From positions 5,528-32,703 of the forward strand of contig DCEG01000022.1 in the NCBI GenBank assembly GCA_002316835.1: a stretch of 27,176 nucleotides of DNA, given 5' to 3'. Positions 7,217 to 14,940 of the stretch are shown piece after piece; position 1 is the first letter of the stretch; each line of letters begins with the position of its first letter. Origin of the DNA: Bacteroidales bacterium UBA1035. GTDB taxonomy: Bacteria > Bacteroidota > Bacteroidia > Bacteroidales > Dysgonomonadaceae. Under the pieces are notes generated by a model that was not told the DNA's origin, searched no databases, and saw only the letters and a list, made by a program, of their open reading frames with translations. A program made the position numbers and the translations under genes.

Positions 7217-7645
7217 TTAAACCTCCTCAGCTTTAGCTTTATACGCCATAGCATAAAACCGGATTTGCTTGATAACCGAAAGCAATCCGTTGGAACGTGT
7301 AGGTGAAAGATGTTCGGTTAGTCCTATTTCTTTCATAAAGCGCAAATCGGCGGCAAGAATTTCATCATAAGTACGTTGATTAAAAACACGTAAAACCAAT
7401 GCCAGCAGTCCTTTCACGATTAACGCATCACTCTCGGCCTGAAAGTATAACTTACCATCTCGATAATCGGTCTGCAACCACACACGACTCTGGCAACCTT
7501 TGATCAGGTTATCGGGTGTTTTATATTTTTCGTCAAGCGGGGCAAGGCCATTGCCTTGTTCAATAATGTAAGCGTATTTGTCCATCCAGTCATCATAGAT
7601 GCTGAATTCGTCTATAATTTCTTGTTGTATTTGGTCTAGTGTCAT
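7217..7645 (-). CDS. sufE: SufE-like Fe-S cluster sulfur acceptor
   Basis: 142 residues, typical SufE length. SufE accepts persulfide sulfur from the cysteine desulfurase SufS and hands it to the SufBCD scaffold. The acceptor cysteine is C51 in the motif IKGCQSRVW (48-56), and the flanking DWMDKYAYIIE and ADLRFMKEIGL segments fit the family. The frame is open to 7669, but the Met at 7645 (MTLDQIQQEI) matches the normal N terminus. It is not next to other suf genes here. A perfect palindrome lies just upstream at 7679-7706, between it and the M28 gene, and I see no clear promoter, so it may be read through from the upstream genes. Confidence 0.92.
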   Translation of the reverse strand: MTLDQIQQEIIDEFSIYDDWMDKYAYIIEQGNGLAPLDEKYKTPDNLIKGCQSRVWLQTDYRDGKLYFQAESDALIVKGLLALVLRVFNQRTYDEILAADLRFMKEIGLTEHLSPTRSNGLLSVIKQIRFYAMAYKAKAEEV

Positions 7646-7678
7646 TATACGTTTGATTTTATGAGTCACGAGTGCGGA

Positions 7679-7706
7679 GTAGAGACGCGATTAATCGCGT
7701 CTCTAC
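7679..7706. repeat. 28-base perfect palindrome
   Basis: The two 14-base halves (7679-7692 and 7693-7706) are exact reverse complements, centred on GATTAATC, with GTAGAGAC / GTCTCTAC ends. It sits between the start of sufE and the end of the M28 gene. GTAGAGACGC-type palindromes recur between genes in several bacterial lineages, so it is probably a dispersed extragenic repeat. It has no T run and is not a typical terminator. Confidence 0.75.
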
Positions 7707-7746
7707 CAGGGCAGCCGTAGATTGTTCCATTCATTTTCAATTTATA

Positions 7747-8757
7747 TTATTTCTCCCTGTAAATCACCTCCATCACCGTTTGTCCGGCGGCATTGAGTGT
7801 TTCTTTGCTGATATTTCGCATATCATCGTTAAGTGTGTGCCAATGCGGCGCAAAACCATGATCGCTATCTTTTAAATTGATGATATTCGCACACGGAATA
7901 CCTCTTTTTTCAATGACCGGGACGTGGTCGTCTGTGATGTAACTACCGTTTCGTTGAACAAAGAATTGTCCGTAACCTAAGTTTGAAGCCATACTCCAAA
8001 TTTTTGAAACCACGTTTGAAGCATGTTGCATAGAATAACCTTCCCTTAGAAACGTGGCGTTTGCAGCACCCACCATATCGAGCAAAATTCCGTAAGAAGC
8101 TTTATAATTAGCCGTGTGCGGATTTTCCGACCAATATCGCGAACCAACACACCACCATTCACCGGAAACAAAATTCTTATCGAATGATGCTTGTCCCCAA
8201 TCTTCCAGATCGAAAAAGATAATATCAATTCCCACATCGGCAGGACGTTGTTGCAATTGTCGGGCAATTTCCAACAAAACCCCCACTCCACTCGCACCAT
8301 CATCGGCACCGGCAATCGGTAGTTTCTGCCTTTCGGCATCCGGTTCTTCATCGGCAAACGGGCGGCTGTCCCAATGAGCAAACAGCAAAACACGCTTCTC
8401 TTTTCCGGGTTGATAACTACCGATAATATTCCGGATCTCTATATTTTGTCCGTTATAATGCGTTATATTGGCTTTTTGCTCAAAAACAGTTGCACCGAAA
8501 CCGGCAAGTTTTGTCGCCAGATAATCGCAGCAAGCGTTGTGCGCCTGAGTTCCCGGAACCCGTGGCCCGAAACTGACCTGTTTTTCAACAAAACTATATG
8601 CACTATCGGCATTAAAATCGGGAGAAGTTTTGATATAAGAGGTGCTTGCGGGTTCCCTACCCGTATTCTTCTGCGATTGGCATGAATTACACGATACGGA
8701 AAAAACAAAACCAATTGTTAAAAGCAAAAGTACGAATAGTGAATTTAGTTTTTTCAT
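7747..8757 (-). CDS. M28 family lipoprotein, glutaminyl-peptide cyclotransferase-like
   Basis: 336 residues. The signal peptide ends at a lipobox-like FSVSC (Cys23), so it is membrane-anchored. The zinc domain shows AHWDSRPFAD (127-136), GADDGASG (150-157), FFDLEDWG (181-188), DDHVP (276-280) and HWHTLNDD (305-312). Asp152/Asp153, Glu185 and His307 are the likely metal or catalytic residues. This pattern matches animal-type glutaminyl cyclases of Bacteroidota, which convert N-terminal glutamine of exported proteins to pyroglutamate, rather than ordinary M28 aminopeptidases. Its start codon shares one base with the stop codon of the upstream antiporter gene (TGATG), implying translational coupling. 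An aminopeptidase activity cannot be fully excluded. Confidence 0.88.
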   Translation of the reverse strand: MKKLNSLFVLLLLTIGFVFSVSCNSCQSQKNTGREPASTSYIKTSPDFNADSAYSFVEKQVSFGPRVPGTQAHNACCDYLATKLAGFGATVFEQKANITHYNGQNIEIRNIIGSYQPGKEKRVLLFAHWDSRPFADEEPDAERQKLPIAGADDGASGVGVLLEIARQLQQRPADVGIDIIFFDLEDWGQASFDKNFVSGEWWCVGSRYWSENPHTANYKASYGILLDMVGAANATFLREGYSMQHASNVVSKIWSMASNLGYGQFFVQRNGSYITDDHVPVIEKRGIPCANIINLKDSDHGFAPHWHTLNDDMRNISKETLNAAGQTVMEVIYREK

Positions 8758-10271
8758 CAGTTATTTTTCTGATATGTGAAATTAGAAATACCGATATTCT
8801 TGTATGTTTCTTTTAACGCTTCCTCGTCGTCTGAAATAACCAACAGCTTGTCTCCATCATGAAGTTCGGTTTGCCCGGTTGGGATGAAAAACCTTTCGCC
8901 TCGTTTCACCATTACCGCCAGGGTTTTATCAGGCAAAGGCATCTCCATCAGGTTTTTACCGTGTCTCAATGTTTCTTCAGTAATAATAATCTCTGTCATT
9001 GCCGATTTTATTTCTTCGGAAAACTCAACATCGAAATCTTCAAAACTTTTGTATTTGTTGGGTTTTTCGGCCAAACCAAGCCATTTCGCAACTATGGGGA
9101 GCGAAGTTCCCTGATACAACAAGGAAACAATAGTTATTACAAAAACGACATTAAAAATTGTTCTCGCACCCGGAACATCTGCCGCCAACGGTAATATGGC
9201 AAAAATGATGGGTACAGCTCCGCGTAACCCTACCCACGAAATATAGGTTTTATCGCGAAACGATATTTTTTTAAAAGGAATAAGACAAAGAAAAACAGTG
9301 ACCGGACGTGCTATGAAAATCATGAAAAGAGCAATGATGATACCCGGTATCAATACCGGAACCAACTCAGTGGGATTAACCAGCAATCCTAACGTCAAAA
9401 ACAAGAGAATCTGACTCATCCACGCAAATCCGTCCATAAAGTTCATCGATGTACGTTTGTGTGCAAACCTGGAGTTTCCGATCACCAGGCCGGCAATGTA
9501 AACTGCCAGATATCCGTTTCCTTTTAAGTAATAAGTAACGGCAAAAATAAATATACCGGTTATAAGCAGTAACACCGGATACAGGGATGCATTATCCATT
9601 CTGATGCGATTTATGATAACCACGGCAAATCTTCCTAAAAAATATCCCAACAATGAACCGATTACCAATTGAATAATAATATTGACAAAAACCATCAGAT
9701 AATTGGGATCTCCGCCAATATTTATAATACCAATAAAGGTGATCGTAAGCATATAAGCCATCGGATCATTACTTCCGCTTTCCAGTTCGAGCAATGGACG
9801 GAGATTATTTTTCAACGTAAGCCCTTTAGAGCGAAGAATACCGAAAACCGACGCCGAATCGGTAGATGAAACAGTAGAAGCCAGCAACATAGCTGTAAGA
9901 AATCCAACCCCCAATCCCGCATAAACCTGATCGGACAACCACCAGGTAAAAACACCCGTAATGATGGCGGTTATAAATACTCCCAGTGTTGCCAAGATAA
10001 CTCCGGGCTTAATTACAGGTCTTATTTCCCTGAATTTCGTATCTAAACCTCCTGAAAAAAGGATAAGAGTTAAACAAACTGTTCCGATGGCTTGTGCTAT
10101 TTGGATGTTTTCGAATCTGACACCAAATCCGTCACCTCCAAAAATCATCCCCACCAACAGGAAAAGTAACAAAACAGGGACGCCAAATTTATGCCCGGCT
10201 TTGCCCACTACCATACTCACGAAAAAAAGAAAAGACCCGATAAGCAATACAAGTTCTGTCGTAAGTTCCAT
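8757..10271 (-). CDS. Cation/proton antiporter (CPA1, NhaP2-like) with C-terminal RCK_C/TrkA_C domain
   Basis: 504 residues. Residues 1 to about 400 are a series of hydrophobic membrane helices typical of monovalent cation/H+ exchangers, including the conserved STDSASVF and ELESGSNDPMAYML segments that line the ion path. Residues about 425-500 form a soluble TrkA_C-type domain (MPLPDKTLAVMVKRGERFFIP... DGDKLLVISDDEE), which in NhaP2/CvrA proteins binds a regulatory ligand and supports K+/H+ exchange. It acts in the inner membrane in pH or K+ homeostasis. It lies 10 bases downstream of ldcA and overlaps the following M28 gene by one base, so the three look like one operon. Confidence 0.9.
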   Translation of the reverse strand: MELTTELVLLIGSFLFFVSMVVGKAGHKFGVPVLLLFLLVGMIFGGDGFGVRFENIQIAQAIGTVCLTLILFSGGLDTKFREIRPVIKPGVILATLGVFITAIITGVFTWWLSDQVYAGLGVGFLTAMLLASTVSSTDSASVFGILRSKGLTLKNNLRPLLELESGSNDPMAYMLTITFIGIINIGGDPNYLMVFVNIIIQLVIGSLLGYFLGRFAVVIINRIRMDNASLYPVLLLITGIFIFAVTYYLKGNGYLAVYIAGLVIGNSRFAHKRTSMNFMDGFAWMSQILLFLTLGLLVNPTELVPVLIPGIIIALFMIFIARPVTVFLCLIPFKKISFRDKTYISWVGLRGAVPIIFAILPLAADVPGARTIFNVVFVITIVSLLYQGTSLPIVAKWLGLAEKPNKYKSFEDFDVEFSEEIKSAMTEIIITEETLRHGKNLMEMPLPDKTLAVMVKRGERFFIPTGQTELHDGDKLLVISDDEEALKETYKNIGISNFTYQKNN

Positions 10272-10281
10272 TCTTATTGTG

Positions 10282-11190
10282 TTAGAATTGTTTGAAAATT
10301 ATTTGATTTTCTTTCACAGCCAGTCTTGCAGTTTTTCCCATAACGAGTGGAAAATTGTATTTTACGTGACCTGCCGGAAAATCGAAACAAACCGGAAAGT
10401 CGTATTCTGCCACTGCCTGTGCTATAGATTCGTATAGCGCCAGATACATATCGTTATCTTCAGTATAATCGCTGAATTGACCCACAATTAATCCCGATAT
10501 TTTATCAAAGATGCCGGCAAGCTTCAATTGATTGATAAATCTGTCCACTTTATAGGGTTCCTCTCCGATATCTTCAATAAACAGTACTCCTTTTTTAGGA
10601 ATTTTGGCATATTTAGTTCCCAAAAGCCCACAAAAAACAGAAAGATTGCCTCCAAACAGTTTTCCTGATGCTTTACCTTTTCGATTCAGATGAGCATAAT
10701 TTGCAAAAGGAATATCGTATATAATGGGTTCTCCGGCAACGATGGCTTTCGTGAAACGGACGGAAATATCAGCAGGCCCTTCTTCGGCAAAATGCTTTGC
10801 CATAGGTCCGTGAATGGACATAATTCCGTTGCTTTGCAACGCAGCGTGCAGAACGGTAATGTCACTGTAACCAATAACCCACTTGGGATGTTGTTTTATA
10901 CCGGTGAAATCGAGTTTATCAAGCAAATGAACCGTTCCGTATCCACCACGTGAGCAGAAGATCAGTTTTACATCGGGATCGTCCATAGCCTGTTGTAAAT
11001 CCGATAAACGTTGCTCCACAAACCCGCTAAAACGACCGGTATGACACAAGGCATTTTCGGAAACTTCTACCCCCAGTCCCCACTCGCTGAGCACAACGGC
11101 AGCTTTTTCCACCAACCCGGCATCGATTTTCCCGGCAGGCGAAAGAATAACTGCTTTATCGCCGATTTGTAATTTTGGAGGTTGAAGCAT
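10282..11190 (-). CDS. ldcA: LD-carboxypeptidase (peptidase family S66)
   Basis: 302 residues, normal for LdcA. It removes the terminal D-alanine from muropeptide tetrapeptides during peptidoglycan recycling, in the cytoplasm. The S66 triad is visible: Ser109 in IGYSD (106-110), Glu206 in FIEDIGEEPYKVDR (204-217) and His275 in AGH (273-275). FCSRGGYGT (78-86) and KLFGGNLSV (177-185) are further family blocks. No signal peptide. It heads an apparent operon with the antiporter and the M28 gene, downstream of gyrB and a hairpin (11214-11260). I see no convincing promoter in the 87-base gap, so partial read-through from gyrB is possible. Confidence 0.93.
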   Translation of the reverse strand: MLQPPKLQIGDKAVILSPAGKIDAGLVEKAAVVLSEWGLGVEVSENALCHTGRFSGFVEQRLSDLQQAMDDPDVKLIFCSRGGYGTVHLLDKLDFTGIKQHPKWVIGYSDITVLHAALQSNGIMSIHGPMAKHFAEEGPADISVRFTKAIVAGEPIIYDIPFANYAHLNRKGKASGKLFGGNLSVFCGLLGTKYAKIPKKGVLFIEDIGEEPYKVDRFINQLKLAGIFDKISGLIVGQFSDYTEDNDMYLALYESIAQAVAEYDFPVCFDFPAGHVKYNFPLVMGKTARLAVKENQIIFKQF

Positions 11191-11213
11191 TTATGAGTTC
11201 GAATTTTAAACTT

Positions 11214-11260
11214 CAGACACCAGAAGTCAGGTTTTTATATTGTCTGAAATCTGGTGTCTG
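11214..11260 (-). repeat. Inverted repeat between gyrB and ldcA
   Basis: CAGACACCAGA (11214-11224) and TCTGGTGTCTG (11250-11260) are an 11-bp perfect stem with a 25-base loop. On the minus strand no T run follows, so it is a poor intrinsic terminator. It may protect the mRNA end or only attenuate read-through into ldcA. Confidence 0.6.
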
Positions 11261-11277
11261 ATATCTTTTATCTGTTT

Positions 11278-13236
11278 TTATGCATCAATGTGCGCGTATG
11301 TAGCATTCTCTTCGATGAATTCCCGGCGTGGAGCAACATCCTCGCCCATCAGCATCGAGAAGATCATATCGGCGTCAGCCGCATTTTCGATGGTTACCTG
11401 ACGAAGCGTACGTTTATCGGGATTCATTGTTGTTTCCCAAAGCTGCTCGGCATTCATTTCTCCCAAACCTTTGTATCGTTGAGAGTGAACGGCATTCTCG
11501 TTTCCATCGGCATATTTATCGATAAACGCCTGGCGCTGACGATCGTCCCAGCAATATTCTTCAATTTTCCCTTTTTTACAAAGGTAAAGTGGCGGAGTGG
11601 CAATATAGACGTAACCGTTCTCGATAAGCGGTTTCATATAACGGAAAAAGAAGGTCAGGATAAGCGTGGCAATGTGACTTCCGTCCACATCAGCATCGGT
11701 CATTATCACCACTTTGTGGTAACGAAGTTTCTCTATATTCAGCGCTTTGGAATCTTCTTCCGTTCCAATAGTTACACCTAAAGCAGTATAAATATTGCGG
11801 ATTTCTTCGTTCTCAAATACACGATGAGTCATCACTTTTTCCACGTTCAGAATTTTTCCGCGAAGCGGAAGAATGGCCTGAAACATGCGATCTCGGCCTT
11901 GTTTGGCAGTTCCACCAGCCGAATCTCCCTCCACGATAAAGATTTCGCATTTTTCGGGATCTCTGTCGGAGCAGTCGGCTAATTTTCCGGGAAGTCCCCC
12001 ACCCGATAACGGCGATTTCCGCTGGATCAATTCCCTGGCTTTACGCGCAGCATGGCGGGCTGTAGCAGCAAGAATCACTTTCTCTACAATGATTTTCGCT
12101 TCTTTCGGATTCTCCTCCAAATAATTATTCAACGCCTCTCCAATAGCCTGATCTACGGCGCCCATAACTTCACTATTCCCCAGTTTGGTTTTCGTTTGCC
12201 CTTCGAATTGCGGTTCAGCAACTTTTACCGATAACACGGCAGTTAGTCCTTCCCGAAAGTCGTCACCGCTGATTTCAACCTTCACTTTTTCAAGCATTTT
12301 GGAATCCTCGGCATATTTCTTCAGTGTGCGTGAGAGCCCTCTGCGAAAACCGGTAAGGTGAGTTCCACCCTCAATGGTGTTGATGTTATTTACGTAAGAG
12401 AATATATTTTCGTTATACGTTGAGTTGTATGTCATCGCTATCTCGATGGGAATTCCTTGTTTTTCGGTAATGATGTGAATGGGTTCCGAAATTAACGGTT
12501 CTTTCGCCTTGTCGATGTAACGCACGAACTCTTCAAGACCGTTCTCCGAATAAAAACTTTCCGTTTTAAAAGTGCCGTCTTCTCTTAAATTTCTTTTGTC
12601 GGTAAGTGTCAGCGTTACGCCTGCATTCAGAAAAGCCAGTTCGCGAAGTCGTGTAGACAGAATATCATAGCGATATTCGTTAACGATGAAGATCGTATCA
12701 TCGGGCTTAAAAGTTACTATGGTTCCTGTGATATCGGTATCACCGATCACCTGTACATCGGCATAAGGCTTTCCGCGTGAATATTCCTGAACATGGATCT
12801 TTCCACCGCGATGAATTTCGGCTTTGAGATACATGGAAAGCGCATTCACACACGATACACCGACCCCATGTAGTCCTCCTGAAACCTTGTAAGTTCCCTT
12901 ATCGAATTTGCCTCCGGCGTGTAATACCGTAAGCACCACCTCGAGTGCAGATTTCTTTTCTTTCTCGTGATAATCTACCGGAATTCCTCGTCCGTTATCG
13001 GTAACGGTGATGGAATTATCTTCATTGATGGTAACATTTATTTCGTTGCAATATCCGGCAAGCGCTTCGTCGATAGAGTTATCAACCACTTCGTAAACAA
13101 GATGATGAAGTCCTTTTTCGCTCACGTCTCCGATGTACATCGCGGGGCGTTTACGTACCGCTTCCAACCCTTCAAGTACCTGAATATTCTGTGCGGAATA
13201 ATTCCCGCTTGCCGATTTTTTTTCTTCTTCTGTCAT
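11278..13236 (-). CDS. gyrB: DNA gyrase subunit B
   Basis: 652 residues, the short GyrB form that lacks the extra insert of the enterobacterial protein. With GyrA it introduces negative supercoils using ATP. The N-terminal GHKL ATPase shows NSIDEALAG (53-61; Glu57 is the catalytic base) and TDNGRGIPV (79-87; Asp80 contacts adenine); GLHGVGVSCVNAL follows. The TOPRIM domain carries EGDSAGG and DADVDGSHI, which bind the Mg2+ ions for cleavage. The C terminus has QRYKGLGEMN and the usual tail. ParE is the alternative, but length, motifs and the Bacteroidota-type C terminus fit GyrB. It has a strong promoter at 13307-13337 and a leader of about 65 bases. Confidence 0.96.
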   Translation of the reverse strand: MTEEEKKSASGNYSAQNIQVLEGLEAVRKRPAMYIGDVSEKGLHHLVYEVVDNSIDEALAGYCNEINVTINEDNSITVTDNGRGIPVDYHEKEKKSALEVVLTVLHAGGKFDKGTYKVSGGLHGVGVSCVNALSMYLKAEIHRGGKIHVQEYSRGKPYADVQVIGDTDITGTIVTFKPDDTIFIVNEYRYDILSTRLRELAFLNAGVTLTLTDKRNLREDGTFKTESFYSENGLEEFVRYIDKAKEPLISEPIHIITEKQGIPIEIAMTYNSTYNENIFSYVNNINTIEGGTHLTGFRRGLSRTLKKYAEDSKMLEKVKVEISGDDFREGLTAVLSVKVAEPQFEGQTKTKLGNSEVMGAVDQAIGEALNNYLEENPKEAKIIVEKVILAATARHAARKARELIQRKSPLSGGGLPGKLADCSDRDPEKCEIFIVEGDSAGGTAKQGRDRMFQAILPLRGKILNVEKVMTHRVFENEEIRNIYTALGVTIGTEEDSKALNIEKLRYHKVVIMTDADVDGSHIATLILTFFFRYMKPLIENGYVYIATPPLYLCKKGKIEEYCWDDRQRQAFIDKYADGNENAVHSQRYKGLGEMNAEQLWETTMNPDKRTLRQVTIENAADADMIFSMLMGEDVAPRREFIEENATYAHIDA

Positions 13237-13306
13237 TTTAATCCTTTAATTATCTCTCTGAGAATTAGTAATTTATTCATATTAGCGTTTAGGCTAAAAA
13301 ATCGAA

Positions 13307-13337
13307 CAAATATACGAAAAATTTGCCGTTCAGCCAA
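13307..13337 (-). promoter_or_regulatory. Promoter of gyrB
   Basis: On the minus strand TTG (13335-13337), exactly 20 bases, TATATTTG (13307-13314), a full TAnnTTTG match. Confidence 0.65.
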
Positions 13338-13358
13338 CCGTTTTTCGTTTTTTTAGCA

Positions 13359-13384
13359 CAAAAAAAGCGGCTGAAATGCCGCTT
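13359..13384 (-). terminator. Terminator overlapping the Dabb gene stop codon
   Basis: Stem AAGCGGC/GCCGCTT (13365-13371 with 13378-13384) with a 6-base loop, followed by a T run on the minus strand. The stem includes part of the stop codon of the gene at 13383-13688, so terminator and coding end are fused. Confidence 0.75.
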
Positions 13385-13688
13385 AAAACTCATAATCGAT
13401 GGCCGCCCGCTCCGTTCGCACCTTAACAATAAATCCTCCCACTTTTTGGTGTTCGGGATGCGAAATATAAGTCTTTAAATCTTCCAGATTCTTAAATTCA
13501 CTGTCGAGCATAATATCGTGATTACCCGCAGGAGCATCGGCATGATTTATCGATACTTCCATTTTAAGAATTTCGGGGATCAACTCTTTCAGCGCTTCAA
13601 GACGCTGTTTTATTATCGCCGCATTCACGGCTCTCGAATTACCTTCGGCTTCATCAGCCAGCTTAAAAAGCACAATGTGCTTGATCAT
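13383..13688 (-). CDS. Dabb family (stress-responsive alpha/beta barrel) protein
   Basis: 101 residues, one dimeric alpha/beta-barrel domain. The opening MIKHIVLFKL and the later segment SHPEHQKVGGFI (76-87, with the His-Pro-x-His signature) are diagnostic, as is the closing VDYEF-like strand (AAIDYEF). The domain forms a beta-barrel dimer; the bacterial members mostly have no known substrate. Cytoplasmic. It is a single gene, with a candidate promoter at 13744-13776 and a terminator that overlaps its stop codon. Confidence 0.88.
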   Translation of the reverse strand: MIKHIVLFKLADEAEGNSRAVNAAIIKQRLEALKELIPEILKMEVSINHADAPAGNHDIMLDSEFKNLEDLKTYISHPEHQKVGGFIVKVRTERAAIDYEF

Positions 13689-13743
13689 AAATTGTTGATT
13701 TTTAATTCATCTTATAATGTATTCCTGAGACTTAGTCAAAGTC

Positions 13744-13776
13744 CAAAATTACTAAAAACATTATCTGAAAGATCAA
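13744..13776 (-). promoter_or_regulatory. Candidate promoter of the Dabb gene
   Basis: On the minus strand TTG (13774-13776), 22 bases, TAATTTTG (13744-13751). The spacing is slightly longer than in the other promoters here. Confidence 0.45.
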
Positions 13777-13795
13777 AGAAGCTCCTTATTTTTTG

Positions 13796-13803
13796 TAACT
13801 TTG
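13796..13803 (+). promoter_or_regulatory. -7 promoter element of the small membrane peptide gene
   Basis: TAACTTTG matches TAnnTTTG exactly, 38 bases before the ATG at 13842. Divergent from the Dabb promoter. No clear -33 element. Confidence 0.45.
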
Positions 13804-13841
13804 CTTTGAGCATAAACTAAAATCGAAAAAATTAAACAGTT

Positions 13842-13955
13842 ATGAGTACAGGAACAATTATTACCATCGTGGGCGTTCTGGTAATTGTATTGGCGTTTTT
13901 CCAATACTACAGCGCCGGCAAAAAGAGAAGGCGAAGATACAGGGACAAAAAGTAA
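13842..13955 (+). CDS. Small single-pass membrane peptide (37 residues)
   Basis: ATG at 13842 opens a 37-codon frame ending with TAA at 13953-13955. Residues about 4-20 (GTIITIVGVLVIVLAFF) form one membrane helix, followed by YYSAGKK and a dense basic tail (seven Arg or Lys among the eight residues from 27 to 34), so the topology should be N-out, C-in. A -7 promoter element lies 38 bases upstream. It is divergent from the Dabb gene and convergent with rpsT. I do not know a named family. The compact hydrophobic-plus-basic design and its own promoter argue for a real gene, but conservation has not been tested. Confidence 0.6.
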   Translation: MSTGTIITIVGVLVIVLAFFQYYSAGKKRRRRYRDKK

Positions 13956-13986
13956 TAAATTTTGTGTTTAATTGCCGAAGAAAGAT

Positions 13987-14015
13987 AAAAAAAGCCGAAC
14001 ATAAATGTCCGGCTT
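13987..14015 (-). terminator. Intrinsic terminator of rpsT
   Basis: Stem AAGCCG/CGGCTT (13992-13997 with 14010-14015) extended by ACAT/ATGT, followed on the minus strand by seven T. It could also act on the plus-strand small gene ending at 13955. Confidence 0.75.
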
Positions 14016-14038
14016 CATCTATTTTGATGAAATAAAAA

Positions 14039-14293
14039 TCAACCCAACTTGCTAATATGAGCAGCCAATTTAGACTTCAAGTTATTAGCCTTATTTTGGT
14101 GAATAACTTTTTTCTTCGCCAGTTTATCTAACATCGAACAAACCTCGGGATACATTTTCGTCGCTTCTTCCTTTGAAGTTAAAGCGCGCAATGCACGTAC
14201 CGAATTCCTGGTTGTGCGTGAAACGTAACGATTTGATAAACGACGAACTTTTGTCTGTCTGATTCTTTTTTCTGCTGATTTGTGATTTGCCAT
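14039..14293 (-). CDS. rpsT: 30S ribosomal protein S20
   Basis: 84 residues. S20 binds 16S rRNA in the body of the small subunit. The start MANHKSAEKRIRQ is the classic S20 N terminus, and the remainder is Lys/Arg-rich and helical (RNSVRALRAL, KKVIHQNKANNLKSKLAAHI). The frame continues to 14332, but that part overlaps only a few bases short of the tRNA-Glu gene and does not resemble S20, so the Met at 14293 is used. It follows tRNA-Glu by 31 bases on the same strand and probably shares its promoter at 14449-14479. Confidence 0.96.
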   Translation of the reverse strand: MANHKSAEKRIRQTKVRRLSNRYVSRTTRNSVRALRALTSKEEATKMYPEVCSMLDKLAKKKVIHQNKANNLKSKLAAHISKLG

Positions 14294-14324
14294 TATCGTT
14301 GACTTTTTAAATCTTTTTTTATTG

Positions 14325-14396
14325 TAGCCCATAGGGGAATCGAACCCCTCTTTCCAGAATGAAAATCTGGCGTCCTAACCGATAGACGAATGGGCC
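14325..14396 (-). tRNA. tRNA-Glu (anticodon UUC)
   Basis: 72 bases on the minus strand fold as a full cloverleaf. The acceptor stem GGCCCAT pairs with ATGGGCT (with a G-T first pair), and A is the discriminator base. The anticodon stem CCAGA/TCTGG encloses the loop TTTTCAT, giving anticodon TTC. The T arm is GAGGGGTTCGATTCCCCTA-like with the standard TTCGATT loop. CCA is not encoded. It lies directly upstream of rpsT. Confidence 0.95.
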
Positions 14397-14448
14397 ATTT
14401 GAGATGCTAACCCGAAAGAAAAATTAACCTTTCCTCAAATTGCGAGTG

Positions 14449-14479
14449 CAAAGATAGAACCTTTTTCGAGATCAACAAA
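14449..14479 (-). promoter_or_regulatory. Promoter of tRNA-Glu and rpsT
   Basis: On the minus strand TTTG (14476-14479), 19 bases, TATCTTTG (14449-14456). It lies 53 bases upstream of the tRNA and is divergent from the rpmH promoter. Confidence 0.65.
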
Positions 14480-14567
14480 ATTTTGCATATATTTTTTCTC
14501 AAAAAACTTTATTTTAAATCGAAAAAAGAAAAAATATATGTCAAACAGAATTTTAAACCTCGATAAA

Positions 14568-14598
14568 TTGGATATTTGAAAAATAATTTCTAATTTTG
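14568..14598 (+). promoter_or_regulatory. Promoter of rpmH
   Basis: TTG (14568-14570), exactly 20 bases, TAATTTTG (14591-14598); the start codon is at 14638. Confidence 0.65.
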
Positions 14599-14637
14599 CA
14601 CCCCGATAATTCAGCAACAAATAAAACATCAGATAAA

Positions 14638-14778
14638 ATGAAAAGAACATTTCAACCCTCTAACAGAAAGAGAAGAAACAAACACGGTTTCCTTTCGAGA
14701 ATGGCAACCAAAAACGGAAGAAAAGTATTGGCTGCCCGCCGTGCAAAAGGAAGAGCAAGATTAACCGTTGCCGATTAA
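14638..14778 (+). CDS. rpmH: 50S ribosomal protein L34
   Basis: 46 residues. The sequence MKRTFQPSNRKRRNKHGF... followed by MATKNGRKVLAARRAKGRARLTV is unmistakable L34. The ATG at 14638 gives the canonical N terminus; the frame extends upstream to 14596 but that part overlaps the promoter. It stops right after LTVAD, so it lacks the short extra tail (about 5-7 residues) that I recall from many Bacteroidota L34 proteins. It has its own promoter and a very strong terminator, and is not next to rnpA here. Confidence 0.97.
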   Translation: MKRTFQPSNRKRRNKHGFLSRMATKNGRKVLAARRAKGRARLTVAD

Positions 14779-14803
14779 TCAGAAAAGACTTTCAACTTAC
14801 TAA

Positions 14804-14838
14804 AAGCAGGAATATGCGACGCATATTCCTGCTTTTTT
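14804..14838 (+). terminator. Strong intrinsic terminator of rpmH
   Basis: A perfect 14-bp stem (14804-14817 with 14821-14834) with a 3-base loop GAC and a T run to 14838. Confidence 0.9.
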
Positions 14839-14903
14839 GTTATGTTTCATCGAACATATAAAACTCTTTGCCGGTAAAAAACTAAAAACAATCATTTTTT
14901 TTA

Positions 14904-14911
14904 TACTTTTG
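14904..14911 (+). promoter_or_regulatory. -7 promoter element of the PASTA-rluD-ddl operon
   Basis: TACTTTTG matches TAnnTTTG exactly, 30 bases before the ATG at 14941. No clear TTG at the usual distance. Confidence 0.5.
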
Positions 14912-14940
14912 TAGAGAAATTTCAACATCATATTTTAAGT

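Noticed and set aside
11254..11781. 175-codon plus-strand frame inside gyrB
   Set aside because: Shadow of gyrB; no independent promoter or family resemblance.
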